Shown piece by piece: positions 9,133 through 16,852 of a stretch of 64,000 bases of DNA (its first letter is position 1; every line of letters starts with the position of its first letter). The position numbers were made by a program, and so were the translations under genes. Location: the NCBI RefSeq assembly GCF_036231945.1, contig NZ_CP109599.1, forward strand, positions 1,954,501 through 2,018,500, written 5' to 3'. Under the pieces are notes generated by a model, which did not search any database, was not told the DNA's origin, and saw only the letters and a program-made list of their open reading frames with translations. This DNA comes from Streptomyces sp. NBC_01429 (GTDB lineage Bacteria > Actinomycetota > Actinomycetes > Streptomycetales > Streptomycetaceae).

Positions 9133-9358
9133 CGCACCGCCCTCCGAACGGACGCCGAACGAAGGCCGAGCGGACGCAGTACGCCCGCGTACGCCCCCGC
9201 ACACCCTCTGAACAGCGGCGCCGCCGGCCGGGCGGACGGCCGCAACGGTGAACCCCGCCGTCACAGCCGTCAGGGCCTGTGAAGAAGGTGTGCGAGGGCC
9301 ATGGCGGGAGGCCGTTGTGGCTGTCGGAGCCCGCGCCCCTAACGTACGGTTTTCCCAG

Positions 9359-10336
9359 ATGAGAGATACACCCCGCTCGCAGGGAACTGCGGGCGACGCC
9401 GAGGCGGGGCATCCCCAGCGCCGCTTTGGTCGTGCCTTCGCGCACACCACTGGAGCCTCTGGCTCCGGATCTCCTCACCGATCGGATGGCCGCCCGCCCC
9501 AAACCCCCCGGGGCGTGCGGCACACCGGTCCGAACGGCCGCCCCGGAACTCCCCCCCCTGTTCCCGGGCGGCCGTTTTCTCTTTCCCTCTCCTCCCTCGG
9601 CTCGGCCCTGGGATCCCCCGCCCGCTCGGCGGCCTTCGCGCTGTGCGCGGTCCTCTTCGCACTCGTCACCTGGCAGGCCACGGCCGGCGGGCCGCCGCGC
9701 GCCGCGGACGAACGGCTCGGCCGCGCGCTCGCCGGTCGCGGGCCCGAGCCGCTGACGGAGTTCCTCGCCGACCTCGGCGGTATGCCGGTCGCGCTGCCCG
9801 TACTGGCCGTGGTGATCGGCTACGTGATCCGGCGCGGCGGGCGGGGCGAGGCGGGCCGGGTGCTGGCGGTCGGCGTCACGATGGCGGCGGTCCCCGCCCT
9901 GGTCGTCCCGCTCAAGCTGTGGATCGACCGGCAGGGACCGCTCACCGACGCGACCGGCTACTACCCGTCCGGGCACACGGCCACGGCGATGGTCGCGTAC
10001 GGCGGCGCCGCGCTGCTGCTCACCCCGTACGCGGGCCGGCGCGCGACCGTGCCCGTCGCCGTCGTGCTCACCCTGGCGACGGGCACCGGACTCGTCCTGC
10101 GCGGCTACCACTGGCCGCTGGACGTGCTGGGAAGTGTGCTGCTGTGCGGGATGCTCCTGCTCGTACTGACGCGGGTTCTGGACCGGCTTCGGGAGCGGGT
10201 CCAGGAACCGGTTCAGGGGCCGGTTCAGGGGCCGGTTCAGGGGCGCGCGACGGAGCCCCCGGCCCGGCGGCCCGGCCGGTCGGATCGGCCGGAACCGCCC
10301 ACCGAGAGCCGTCAGCCCCGCCCCCCGTCGCCCTGA
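9359..10336 (+). CDS. PAP2-family membrane phosphatase
   Basis: About 325 residues. The three motifs of the PAP2/haloperoxidase superfamily are present: KLWIDRQGP, YPSGHTA and GYHWPLDVLG, set among about five hydrophobic helices starting with AAFALCAVLFALVTW. Likely substrates are phosphatidic acid, phosphatidylglycerophosphate or isoprenoid pyrophosphates at the membrane. The start is uncertain: ATG 9359 has no clear SD, GTG 9515 is an alternative, and a terminator-like hairpin (9533-9576) sits inside the N-terminal frame. The C-terminal tail is low complexity, with a 12-bp repeat giving EPVQ/GPVQ units. Its 3' end overlaps the convergent hypothetical gene by 25 bp. Confidence 0.8.
   Translation: MRDTPRSQGTAGDAEAGHPQRRFGRAFAHTTGASGSGSPHRSDGRPPQTPRGVRHTGPNGRPGTPPPVPGRPFSLSLSSLGSALGSPARSAAFALCAVLFALVTWQATAGGPPRAADERLGRALAGRGPEPLTEFLADLGGMPVALPVLAVVIGYVIRRGGRGEAGRVLAVGVTMAAVPALVVPLKLWIDRQGPLTDATGYYPSGHTATAMVAYGGAALLLTPYAGRRATVPVAVVLTLATGTGLVLRGYHWPLDVLGSVLLCGMLLLVLTRVLDRLRERVQEPVQGPVQGPVQGRATEPPARRPGRSDRPEPPTESRQPRPPSP
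9533..9584 (+). terminator. terminator-like hairpin with T-rich tail
   Basis: Perfect 11-bp stem (9533-9543 AACGGCCGCCC with 9566-9576) followed by TTTTCTCTTT, one of the best T-tracts in the window. By position it could end the gabT transcript, but it lies within the apparent 5' coding part of the PAP2 gene. Confidence 0.5.
10208..10243 (+). repeat. three tandem 12-bp units in the PAP2 tail
   Basis: CCGGTTCAGGGG repeated three times in phase with the reading frame, encoding a repeated Gly-Pro-Val-Gln element near the C-terminus. Confidence 0.85.
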
Positions 10337-10848
10337 CCGTCGCCCTCCTGGCCGTCGCCCTTCCTACCGTCGCGGTCACGACCCGCGCCCGTACCCGCGC
10401 CTCCCCGCGCCATCCCCGCCGCCGCCTCGTGCATCGCCAGCTCCAGCAGCACCGGATCGGTGAGCGTCCCCGAGCCGTCCGGCGGGATCAGCCAGCGCAC
10501 CCCGCCGCTCCCCCGCCCCGGGTACGGGACGACGATCCAGGTGCCGCTCCCGGCGCCGCGCACCCCCGTACCGAGCCAGCGGGCCACCGTGTCCGGCGGT
10601 ACGAAGAAACCCATCCGCGCGTCGCCGAAGCCGACCAGCACCGGTCCCGGCCGGTCGACCAGCCTGGTCAGCACGTCCAGGGTCGGATAGCCCAGCTCCC
10701 CCGGCAGGATCAGCACGTCCCAGCGCCTGCCTGCGGGAAGGAGAGCCACCCCGAGCGGGTCTCGCTCCCATTCCCGGCGGCAGGCGTCGGGCTCCGGCGC
10801 CACCGATACCAGCCACTCCACCGCGTTCTTCTCCCCCGAGCCGCTCAT
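10312..10848 (-). CDS. hypothetical protein, resembles the small prim-pol-like proteins of Streptomyces
   Basis: 178 residues from the ATG at 10848 (MSGSGEKNAVEW). The N-terminal half (PLGVALLPAGRRWDVLILPG, then GPVLVGFGDARMGFFVPP) recalls the N-terminal fold of Streptomyces proteins annotated as bifunctional DNA primase/polymerase N-terminal domain, but the acidic catalytic residues of a real primase are not evident, so activity should not be assumed. The C-terminus is a hydrophilic Gly/Asp/Gln repeat (GDGQEGDGQGDGG). The 3' end overlaps the convergent PAP2 gene. A perfect 9-bp inverted repeat lies 24 bp upstream of the start. Confidence 0.55.
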   Translation of the reverse strand: MSGSGEKNAVEWLVSVAPEPDACRREWERDPLGVALLPAGRRWDVLILPGELGYPTLDVLTRLVDRPGPVLVGFGDARMGFFVPPDTVARWLGTGVRGAGSGTWIVVPYPGRGSGGVRWLIPPDGSGTLTDPVLLELAMHEAAAGMARGGAGTGAGRDRDGRKGDGQEGDGQGDGGRG

Positions 10849-10871
10849 CCGCCCGGCCTCCTCCCGGTAGG

Positions 10872-10894
10872 GGACCGTCCTTGTTGGACGGTCC
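10872..10894. promoter_or_regulatory. inverted repeat upstream of the hypothetical gene
   Basis: GGACCGTCC-TTGTT-GGACGGTCC, a perfect 9-bp stem with a 5-nt loop. It lies in the 5' region of the 10848 gene and about 120 bp past the stop of the FAD oxidase. It may be an operator or the end-of-operon hairpin; the short loop and lack of T-tract leave both open. Confidence 0.5.
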
Positions 10895-11014
10895 GTCCAC
10901 AAGGGGGACAGCGCCGGGGCCGGAGGATGACGCGGGTTCGCCCCACCGGCTGCCGGTGATCCGGGTCACAGCCCACGGAACGGGCCATGGGACGGGCCGG
11001 TGGAGCGGCCCGGC

Positions 11015-12430
11015 TCAGCTGTCGAATCCGAGTCCCAGCCGGTCCAGGGTCCGCAGCCAGGCGTTACGACGGCCGCCCCGGGCGTCCGCGCGCGCCAGCG
11101 ACCACTGAGTGAGGGCGATGCCCGCCCAGGCGGCCGGCTCGGGCGGGAACGGTACCGGCCTGTCCCGCACCATCTCCAGCTCCGTACGCCCACCGCGCTC
11201 CCCCGCCAGCAGATCCAGCATCACGTCGCCGCCGAATCGGGTCGCGCCGACCCCGAGACCGGTGTACCCGGCGGCGTACGCGACCCGGCCGCCGTACGCC
11301 GTGCCGAAGAAGGCCGAGAAGCGGGTGCACGTGTCGATCGCGCCTCCCCAGGCGTGGCTGAAGCGCACGCCCTCCAGTTGCGGGAAGCAGCGGAAGAAGT
11401 GGGCGGCCAGCGTGCGGTACGTCCGCGGCCGGTGGTCCCGGTCGGCGCTGAGCCGGCCGCCGAACGGATACACCGCGTCGTAACCGCCCCACAGGATCCG
11501 GTTGTCGGCGGTGATCCGGAAGTAATGGAACCGGTTGGCGCTGTCCGCGAGTCCCTGCCGGTGGTGCCAGCCGATCGCGCTCAGCTGCCCGGCCGTCAGC
11601 GGCTCGGTCATCAGGGCGTAGTCGTAGACCGGGACGGTGTACGGGCGCACGCGTCTGACCAGCGAGGGGAAGACGTTGGTGCCGAGCGCCACCTGCCGCG
11701 CGAAGACCCTGCCGCGCTCCGTACGGACGGCCATCGCGGCGCCGTGCCGGGCCAGTTCCAGGCCGCGGGTGTGTTCGTGGATCCGCACGCCGAGATCCGC
11801 GCAGACCCGCTTCAGCCCCCAGGCCAGCTTGGCGGGGTGCAGCATGGCGACGCCGCGCCGGTCCCAGACGCCGCCCAGGAAGGTCGGTGAGTCGACCTCG
11901 GCGCGTACCGCGTCGCGGTCCAGCAGCTCCAGGCCGGTGAGGCCGAGGCCGGTCGCCCGCTCGTACATCTCGTGGAGTTCGGCGAGCTGGTGCGGTTCGG
12001 TGGCGAGGTCGATCTCGCCGGTGCGCTCGAAGTCGCAGTCGATGGAGTAGCGCGCGACGGTCTCCTCGATGGCGTCGAGGTTGCGCCCGCCCAGCTCCTC
12101 CAGCCGCGCCAGCTCGTCCGGCCAGCGGGCCAGCCCGTTGGCGAAGCCGTGGGTGAGCGAGGCGGCGCAGAATCCGCCGTTGCGGCCCGAAGCCGCCCAG
12201 CCCACCTCGTTCCCCTCGATCAGGACGACGTCCCGGTCCGGGTCGCGTTCCTTGGCGAGCAGCGCGGTCCACAGCCCGCTGTAGCCGCCGCCGACGACGA
12301 GCAGGTCGCAGTGCTCGTCCCCGGTGAGGGCGGGCAGCGCCGCCGGCCTGCCGGGGTCGTCCAGCCAGTACGGGGTCCGCCGGACGTCGGCGAGTGCGGC
12401 GGCGACCGCGCGCGGGGCGGCTGGGGCCAT
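11015..12430 (-). CDS. FAD-dependent amine oxidoreductase, PuuB/DadA type
   Basis: About 471 residues, FAD-dependent oxidase of the DAO family. The Rossmann motif VVGGGYSGLWTALLAK and the following SGRNGGFCAASLTHGF match gamma-glutamylputrescine oxidase-like proteins. The C-terminal AYAAGYTGLGVGATRFGGDV motif closes the FAD site. As last gene of the putrescine transport operon it probably oxidises putrescine or gamma-glutamylputrescine to the aminoaldehyde handled by the dehydrogenase at 16853-18391. Start choice: GTG 12472 and ATG 12448 are in frame, but ATG 12430 has AAGGAG nine bases upstream and leaves a normal N-terminus. It is 49 bp behind potC. No gamma-glutamyl-polyamine ligase is present in the window. 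Confidence 0.85.
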   Translation of the reverse strand: MAPAAPRAVAAALADVRRTPYWLDDPGRPAALPALTGDEHCDLLVVGGGYSGLWTALLAKERDPDRDVVLIEGNEVGWAASGRNGGFCAASLTHGFANGLARWPDELARLEELGGRNLDAIEETVARYSIDCDFERTGEIDLATEPHQLAELHEMYERATGLGLTGLELLDRDAVRAEVDSPTFLGGVWDRRGVAMLHPAKLAWGLKRVCADLGVRIHEHTRGLELARHGAAMAVRTERGRVFARQVALGTNVFPSLVRRVRPYTVPVYDYALMTEPLTAGQLSAIGWHHRQGLADSANRFHYFRITADNRILWGGYDAVYPFGGRLSADRDHRPRTYRTLAAHFFRCFPQLEGVRFSHAWGGAIDTCTRFSAFFGTAYGGRVAYAAGYTGLGVGATRFGGDVMLDLLAGERGGRTELEMVRDRPVPFPPEPAAWAGIALTQWSLARADARGGRRNAWLRTLDRLGLGFDS

Positions 12431-12479
12431 GGCTTCCCACTCCTTCATACGAGGATCACCGGGCGGTGACACAGTCGGA

Positions 12480-13274
12480 TCATCGGGCGGCGGACTTCCT
12501 GCGCCGGTTGCCGACCAGTTGGCCCCCGACCACCAGCAGCACGGCGAGGGCGAACATCGCCGTGCCGATGACGTTGATCTGCACGGGTGTACCGCGCTGC
12601 GCCGATCCCCAGACGTACATCGGGAAGGTCACGGTGGAGCCGGCGTTGAAGTTGGTGATGATGAAGTCGTCGAAGGACAGTGCGAAGGCGAGCAGCGCGC
12701 CGGCCGCGATGCCGGGTGCGGCGATCGGCAGGGTGACCCGTACGAAGGTCTGCACCGGACCCGCGTAGAGATCGCGCGCCGCTTCCTCCAGCCGTGGGTC
12801 CATGGACATGACCCGGGCCTTGACGGCGGTCACCACGAAGCTGAGACAGAACATGATGTGCGCGATGAGTACGGTCCAGAAGCCGAGCCGCGCGCCGAGG
12901 TTGAGGAAGAGCGTCAGCAGCGAGGCGGCCATGACCACCTCGGGCATCGCCATCGGCAGGAAGATCAGCGAGTTGACCGCACCGCGCGCCCGGAACCGGT
13001 AGCGGACCAGCGCGAACGCGATCATGGTGCCGAGCACGGTGGCGCCGAGCGTCGCCCAGGCCGCGATCCGCAGCGAGAGCGACAGCGATCCGCACAGGTC
13101 GGCGGCGCCGCAGGGGTCTTTCCAGGCGTCCAGGGAGAAGGTCTGCCAGGAGTAGTTGAACCGCCCCTTCGGCCGGTTGAACGAGAAGACCATCACGACG
13201 ATGTTCGGCAGGATCAGATAGGCGAGGGTGCCCAGTCCCGCGATGACCACGAGGTTGCGTCGGAGCAGGCGCAT
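12480..13274 (-). CDS. potC: spermidine/putrescine ABC transporter permease PotC
   Basis: 264 residues with six predicted membrane helices. The inner-membrane permease motif EEAARDLYAGPVQTFVRVTLP (EAA loop contacting the ATPase) lies at about residues 155-175, preceded by FLPMAMPEVVMAASLL. The start overlaps the potB stop in TGATG, indicating translational coupling. It pairs with PotB to form the heterodimeric channel of the polyamine importer. The ATG is fixed by the overlap; length is normal for PotC. Confidence 0.92.
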   Translation of the reverse strand: MRLLRRNLVVIAGLGTLAYLILPNIVVMVFSFNRPKGRFNYSWQTFSLDAWKDPCGAADLCGSLSLSLRIAAWATLGATVLGTMIAFALVRYRFRARGAVNSLIFLPMAMPEVVMAASLLTLFLNLGARLGFWTVLIAHIMFCLSFVVTAVKARVMSMDPRLEEAARDLYAGPVQTFVRVTLPIAAPGIAAGALLAFALSFDDFIITNFNAGSTVTFPMYVWGSAQRGTPVQINVIGTAMFALAVLLVVGGQLVGNRRRKSAAR

Positions 13275-14218
13275 CAGACGAGGTCCTCCGTCCCGGCTCG
13301 GCGGATGTAGAGGGTGACCGTCACCAGGACGACGGCCATCAGGATGAAGGAGAGCGCGGCGGCCGTCGGATAGTCGAGGACCCGCAGGAACTGCGTCTGG
13401 ATGACGCTGCCGACCATCTTCGTGTCGGTCGATCCGAGCAGTTCGGCGTTGACGTAGTCGCCGCTCGCCGGGATGAAGGTGAGGAGTGTGCCGGAGACGA
13501 CGCCCGGCATGGAGAGCGGGAAGGTCACCTTGCGGAAGGTGGTCCACGGCCGGGCGTAGAGGTCGCCCGCCGCCTCGTGGAGCCGTCCGTCGACCCGCTC
13601 CAGGGAGGTGCAGAGCGGCAGGATCATGAAGGGCAGGAAGTTGTAGGTGAGCCCGCAGACCACCGCCATGGGGGTGGCCAGCACGCGGCTTCCCTCGGTC
13701 CAGCCGAGCCAGCTGGTCACGTCGAGGACGTGCAGGGAGTTCAGGACGCCGACGACCGGCCCGCCGTCCGCGAGGATCGTCTTCCAGGCGAGCGTGCGGA
13801 TCAGGAAGCTGGTGAAGAAGGGCGCGATGACGAGAACCAGCAGCAGATGGCGCCAGCGGCCCGCCTTGAACGCGAGGAGATACGCCAGCGGGTAGCCGAG
13901 CAGCAGGCACAGGGCCGTGGCGGTGCCCGCGTACAGCAGGGAGCGCACGAACTGCGGGTAGTACTCCTGGAGCGCGTCCCAGTACGTCGCGAAGTGCCAG
14001 GTGACCTGGAAGCCTTCTTCCAGGGAGCCGGTCTGTACGGAGGTCGACGCCTGGTAGACCATCGGCAGCGCGAAGAAGACCAGCAGCCAGAGGATGCCGG
14101 GCAGCAGCAGCCAGTACGGTACGAGCCGCTTGCGCGCGGACGCCTTGCGTACGGGGGGATCCGGCGGCCCGGGCGGCGGGGAGGCGGGCGCGGCGGGCGG
14201 CGCCTCGGTGGCGGTCAC
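13274..14218 (-). CDS. potB: spermidine/putrescine ABC transporter permease PotB
   Basis: 314 residues. A Pro-rich cytosolic N-terminus (~35 residues) precedes six helices, beginning LLLPGILWLLVFFALPMVY. The EAA-type loop is HEAAGDLYARPWTTFRKVTFP. A large extracytoplasmic segment after the first helix is typical of PotB. The gene overlaps potA by four bases (ATGA) and potC by one (TGATG), so potABC are translationally coupled. Confidence 0.92.
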   Translation of the reverse strand: MTATEAPPAAPASPPPGPPDPPVRKASARKRLVPYWLLLPGILWLLVFFALPMVYQASTSVQTGSLEEGFQVTWHFATYWDALQEYYPQFVRSLLYAGTATALCLLLGYPLAYLLAFKAGRWRHLLLVLVIAPFFTSFLIRTLAWKTILADGGPVVGVLNSLHVLDVTSWLGWTEGSRVLATPMAVVCGLTYNFLPFMILPLCTSLERVDGRLHEAAGDLYARPWTTFRKVTFPLSMPGVVSGTLLTFIPASGDYVNAELLGSTDTKMVGSVIQTQFLRVLDYPTAAALSFILMAVVLVTVTLYIRRAGTEDLV

Positions 14219-15474
14219 GACGCCTCCTCGGCCACCGTCTTGTCTGCCGGCTTGCCCGCTGTCCCGGCCGGTGTCCTGTTCGCCTCGTCGGCGTCCTTCG
14301 TACCGGCGGCTTCCGTGGTGCCGTCGGCGTCCGTCGTACCGGCTTGCGCGGACTGGCCGGCGTCCAGGCCGAAGGTGTGCGCGGGGTTCCAGTGGAGGAC
14401 GACCTCGGCGCCGGGGACGAGGCGGCCGTCGCGCTCGATGTTCTGCGCGTACACCTCAAGACCGGGACAGCCGGGGCCGTCGATCACGTACTGGGTGGAG
14501 ACGCCGATGAAGCTGGAGTCGGCGATCCGGCCGGATATGCGGTTGCGCCCTTCGGGGACGGTGTCCGCGTCGTCGGCGTGGGTCAGGCTGATCTTCTCGG
14601 GGCGCACGCCGACCAGCAGCCTGCCGCCGCCGCGCACCGGCGCCGGACATCGGGCGGCGGGCAGCCGGAACGTGGCGCCGCCTGCGGTGACGGCGATGTC
14701 GTCGCCGTGGACCCCGGCGACCTCGGTCCCGATGAGGTTGGAGGTGCCGAGGAAGTTGGCGACGAAGGTGGTGTCGGGGTTCTCGTAGAGATCGGCGGGG
14801 CTGCCGAGCTGCTCCACCCGGCCCGCGTTCATCACCGCGACGGTGTCGGCCATCGTCATGGCCTCCTCCTGGTCGTGGGTGACATGGATGAAGGTGATGC
14901 CGACCTCGGTCTGGATGCGCTTCAGCTCCAGCTGCATCTGGCGCCGCAGCTTGAGGTCGAGCGCGCCGAGCGGCTCGTCGAGGAGCAGCACCCGGGGGTG
15001 GTTGATGAGCGCGCGGGCCACGGCGACCCGCTGTTGCTGGCCGCCGGAGAGCTGGTGCGGCTTGCGCCGGGCGAAGTCCCCGAGCTGGACGAGGTCGAGC
15101 ATGTCGCCGACCTGCCGCCGTACGGACTTGATGCCGCGCCGGCGCAGTCCGAAGGCGACGTTCTCGTAGATGTCGAGGTGCGGGAAGAGCGCGTAGCTCT
15201 GGAAGACGGTGTTGACGGGGCGCTTGTACGGGGGCAGCGCGGTGACGTCCTTGTCGCCCAGGAGGACCGAGCCCGTGGTCGGCTCCTCCAGGCCGGCGAT
15301 CATCCGCAGGGTGGTGGTCTTGCCGCAGCCCGAGGCGCCGAGCAGGGCGAAGAAGGAGCCCTGCGGCACGGTGAGTTCGAGCGGGCGGACCGCCTGGAAG
15401 GTGCCGTACGTCTTGCTGATCCCGGTGAGGCGGACGTCGCCGCCGCCCCGGCTGGTGGATGTGGTCTCTGTCAT
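14215..15474 (-). CDS. potA: spermidine/putrescine ABC transporter ATPase PotA
   Basis: 419 residues. ATPase with Walker A GASGCGKTT, signature LSGGQQQRVAVARAL, Walker B VLLLDEPLGALD and the switch histidine in HVTHDQEEAM, followed by a TOBE domain (LVGVRPEKISL). It energises polyamine uptake with PotBC and PotD. The last ~60 residues are an unusual hydrophilic Ala/Thr/Asp/Glu-rich tail absent from typical PotA (about 370 residues), function unknown. A purine-rich 84-bp spacer separates it from potD. Confidence 0.93.
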   Translation of the reverse strand: MTETTSTSRGGGDVRLTGISKTYGTFQAVRPLELTVPQGSFFALLGASGCGKTTTLRMIAGLEEPTTGSVLLGDKDVTALPPYKRPVNTVFQSYALFPHLDIYENVAFGLRRRGIKSVRRQVGDMLDLVQLGDFARRKPHQLSGGQQQRVAVARALINHPRVLLLDEPLGALDLKLRRQMQLELKRIQTEVGITFIHVTHDQEEAMTMADTVAVMNAGRVEQLGSPADLYENPDTTFVANFLGTSNLIGTEVAGVHGDDIAVTAGGATFRLPAARCPAPVRGGGRLLVGVRPEKISLTHADDADTVPEGRNRISGRIADSSFIGVSTQYVIDGPGCPGLEVYAQNIERDGRLVPGAEVVLHWNPAHTFGLDAGQSAQAGTTDADGTTEAAGTKDADEANRTPAGTAGKPADKTVAEEAS

Positions 15475-15558
15475 GGATCACGGTCCCGGGGAGGAGAGGG
15501 AGGAGAAGAAGGAGGAGGAGGGGTGGACGGGCGGGGCGTACGGCGGGGCGGTGGGTCG

Positions 15559-16827
15559 CTACGCGCCGATGAGCTTGGCGAACTTCTGCTCGTACGCGGT
15601 CTCTTCCCCGGCGCTCAGCGAGCGGAAGGCGTGCGAGGCCGCGGCCATCGCCTCGTCGGGGAGGATCAGCGTGTTGTCGGCCATCGACTTGTCGATCTTC
15701 GTGAGTTCGGCGCGTACGCCGTCGACGGGACAGACGTAGTTGATGTACGCGGCGAGCCGGGCCGCGATCGGCGGCCGGTAGTAGTGGTCGATGAGCCGCT
15801 CGGCGTTGGTCTTGTGCCGCGCCCTGGCCGGGACCAGCAGGTTGTCGCTGGAGAGCATGTAACCGGCCCGGGGGATGGTGAACTTGACGTCGGGGTTGTC
15901 GTGCTGGAGCTGGACGATGTCTCCGGCCCAGGCGACGCAGGCGGCGATGTCGCCCTTGTCGAGGTCCGCGGTGTAGTCGTTGCCGGTGAAGCGGCGGACC
16001 TGCTTCTTGTCGACGGCCTGCTGGAGCCGGGCGACGGCCGCGTCGAAGTCGTCGTCGGTGAACTTCGCCGGGTCCTTGCCGAGGTCGAGGAGGGTCATCC
16101 CGATGGTGTCGCGCATCTCGGAGAGGAAGGCGACGCGGCCCTTGAGCTGAGGGTCGTCCAGCAGCTGGGAGACGGAGTCGACGGTACGTCCGCCGGTGGC
16201 TCTGGAGTTGTACGCGATCACGGTGGGGATCCCCGTCCACGGGTAGCTGTGGGCGCGGCCGGGGTCCCAGTCGGGCGAGCGGAACTGCTGGGAGAGGTTG
16301 GCGAAGGCGTACGGCAGGTGGGACGGATCGAGCTTCTGCGCGTAGCCGAGCCGGATCATCCGGGCGGCGAGCCAGTCGGTGACGCAGATCAGGTCGCGGC
16401 CGGTGTCCTGCCCGGCGGCCAGCTGCGGCTGGATCTTGCCGAAGAACTCGACGTTGTCGTTGATGTCGGCCGTGTACTTGACCTTGATCCCGGTGCGCCG
16501 GGTGAACGCCTCCAGCGTCGGGTAGTGCTTCTCGTCGTCGCTGACGTCCATGTACTCGGTCCAGTTGGAGAAGACCACCCGCTTCTCCTCGGCCGAGTGG
16601 TCGGAGGAGGCCCGGCCCCCGTCCGCCAGCTTCGCGGGCGGGATCCCGCAGCCGCTCAGACCGGCGAGGCCGCCGATCGCGAGCGTGCCGACGCCGGTGG
16701 CGCGCAGCAGGGAACGGCGGGTGAGGGCGCCCCGGCCGCCGGTGACGCTGCGCCGTACGGCGGCCAGCTGGGCCGCGGAGAGACGGTCGGGCTCGTACTG
16801 CTCCGGGTCGGGCTCGTACTGCTCCAT
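15559..16827 (-). CDS. potD: polyamine-binding lipoprotein PotD, Tat-exported
   Basis: 422 residues. The substrate-binding protein for putrescine/spermidine delivers to PotABC. The N-terminus contains RRSLLRATG (twin-arginine motif), a hydrophobic core and the lipobox LSGC, so it is probably exported folded and lipid-anchored. The family fold is visible in FSNWTEYMD, the conserved NDNVEFFGKI region and the C-terminal helix that ends the PotD/F family. The first ~45 residues before the twin arginines, including a duplicated EQYEPD unit, are longer than usual. Lies 25 bp behind the upstream dehydrogenase gene. Confidence 0.92.
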   Translation of the reverse strand: MEQYEPDPEQYEPDRLSAAQLAAVRRSVTGGRGALTRRSLLRATGVGTLAIGGLAGLSGCGIPPAKLADGGRASSDHSAEEKRVVFSNWTEYMDVSDDEKHYPTLEAFTRRTGIKVKYTADINDNVEFFGKIQPQLAAGQDTGRDLICVTDWLAARMIRLGYAQKLDPSHLPYAFANLSQQFRSPDWDPGRAHSYPWTGIPTVIAYNSRATGGRTVDSVSQLLDDPQLKGRVAFLSEMRDTIGMTLLDLGKDPAKFTDDDFDAAVARLQQAVDKKQVRRFTGNDYTADLDKGDIAACVAWAGDIVQLQHDNPDVKFTIPRAGYMLSSDNLLVPARARHKTNAERLIDHYYRPPIAARLAAYINYVCPVDGVRAELTKIDKSMADNTLILPDEAMAAASHAFRSLSAGEETAYEQKFAKLIGA

Positions 16828-16852
16828 GCGCTGTGCCCTTTCGGGTGGACGG

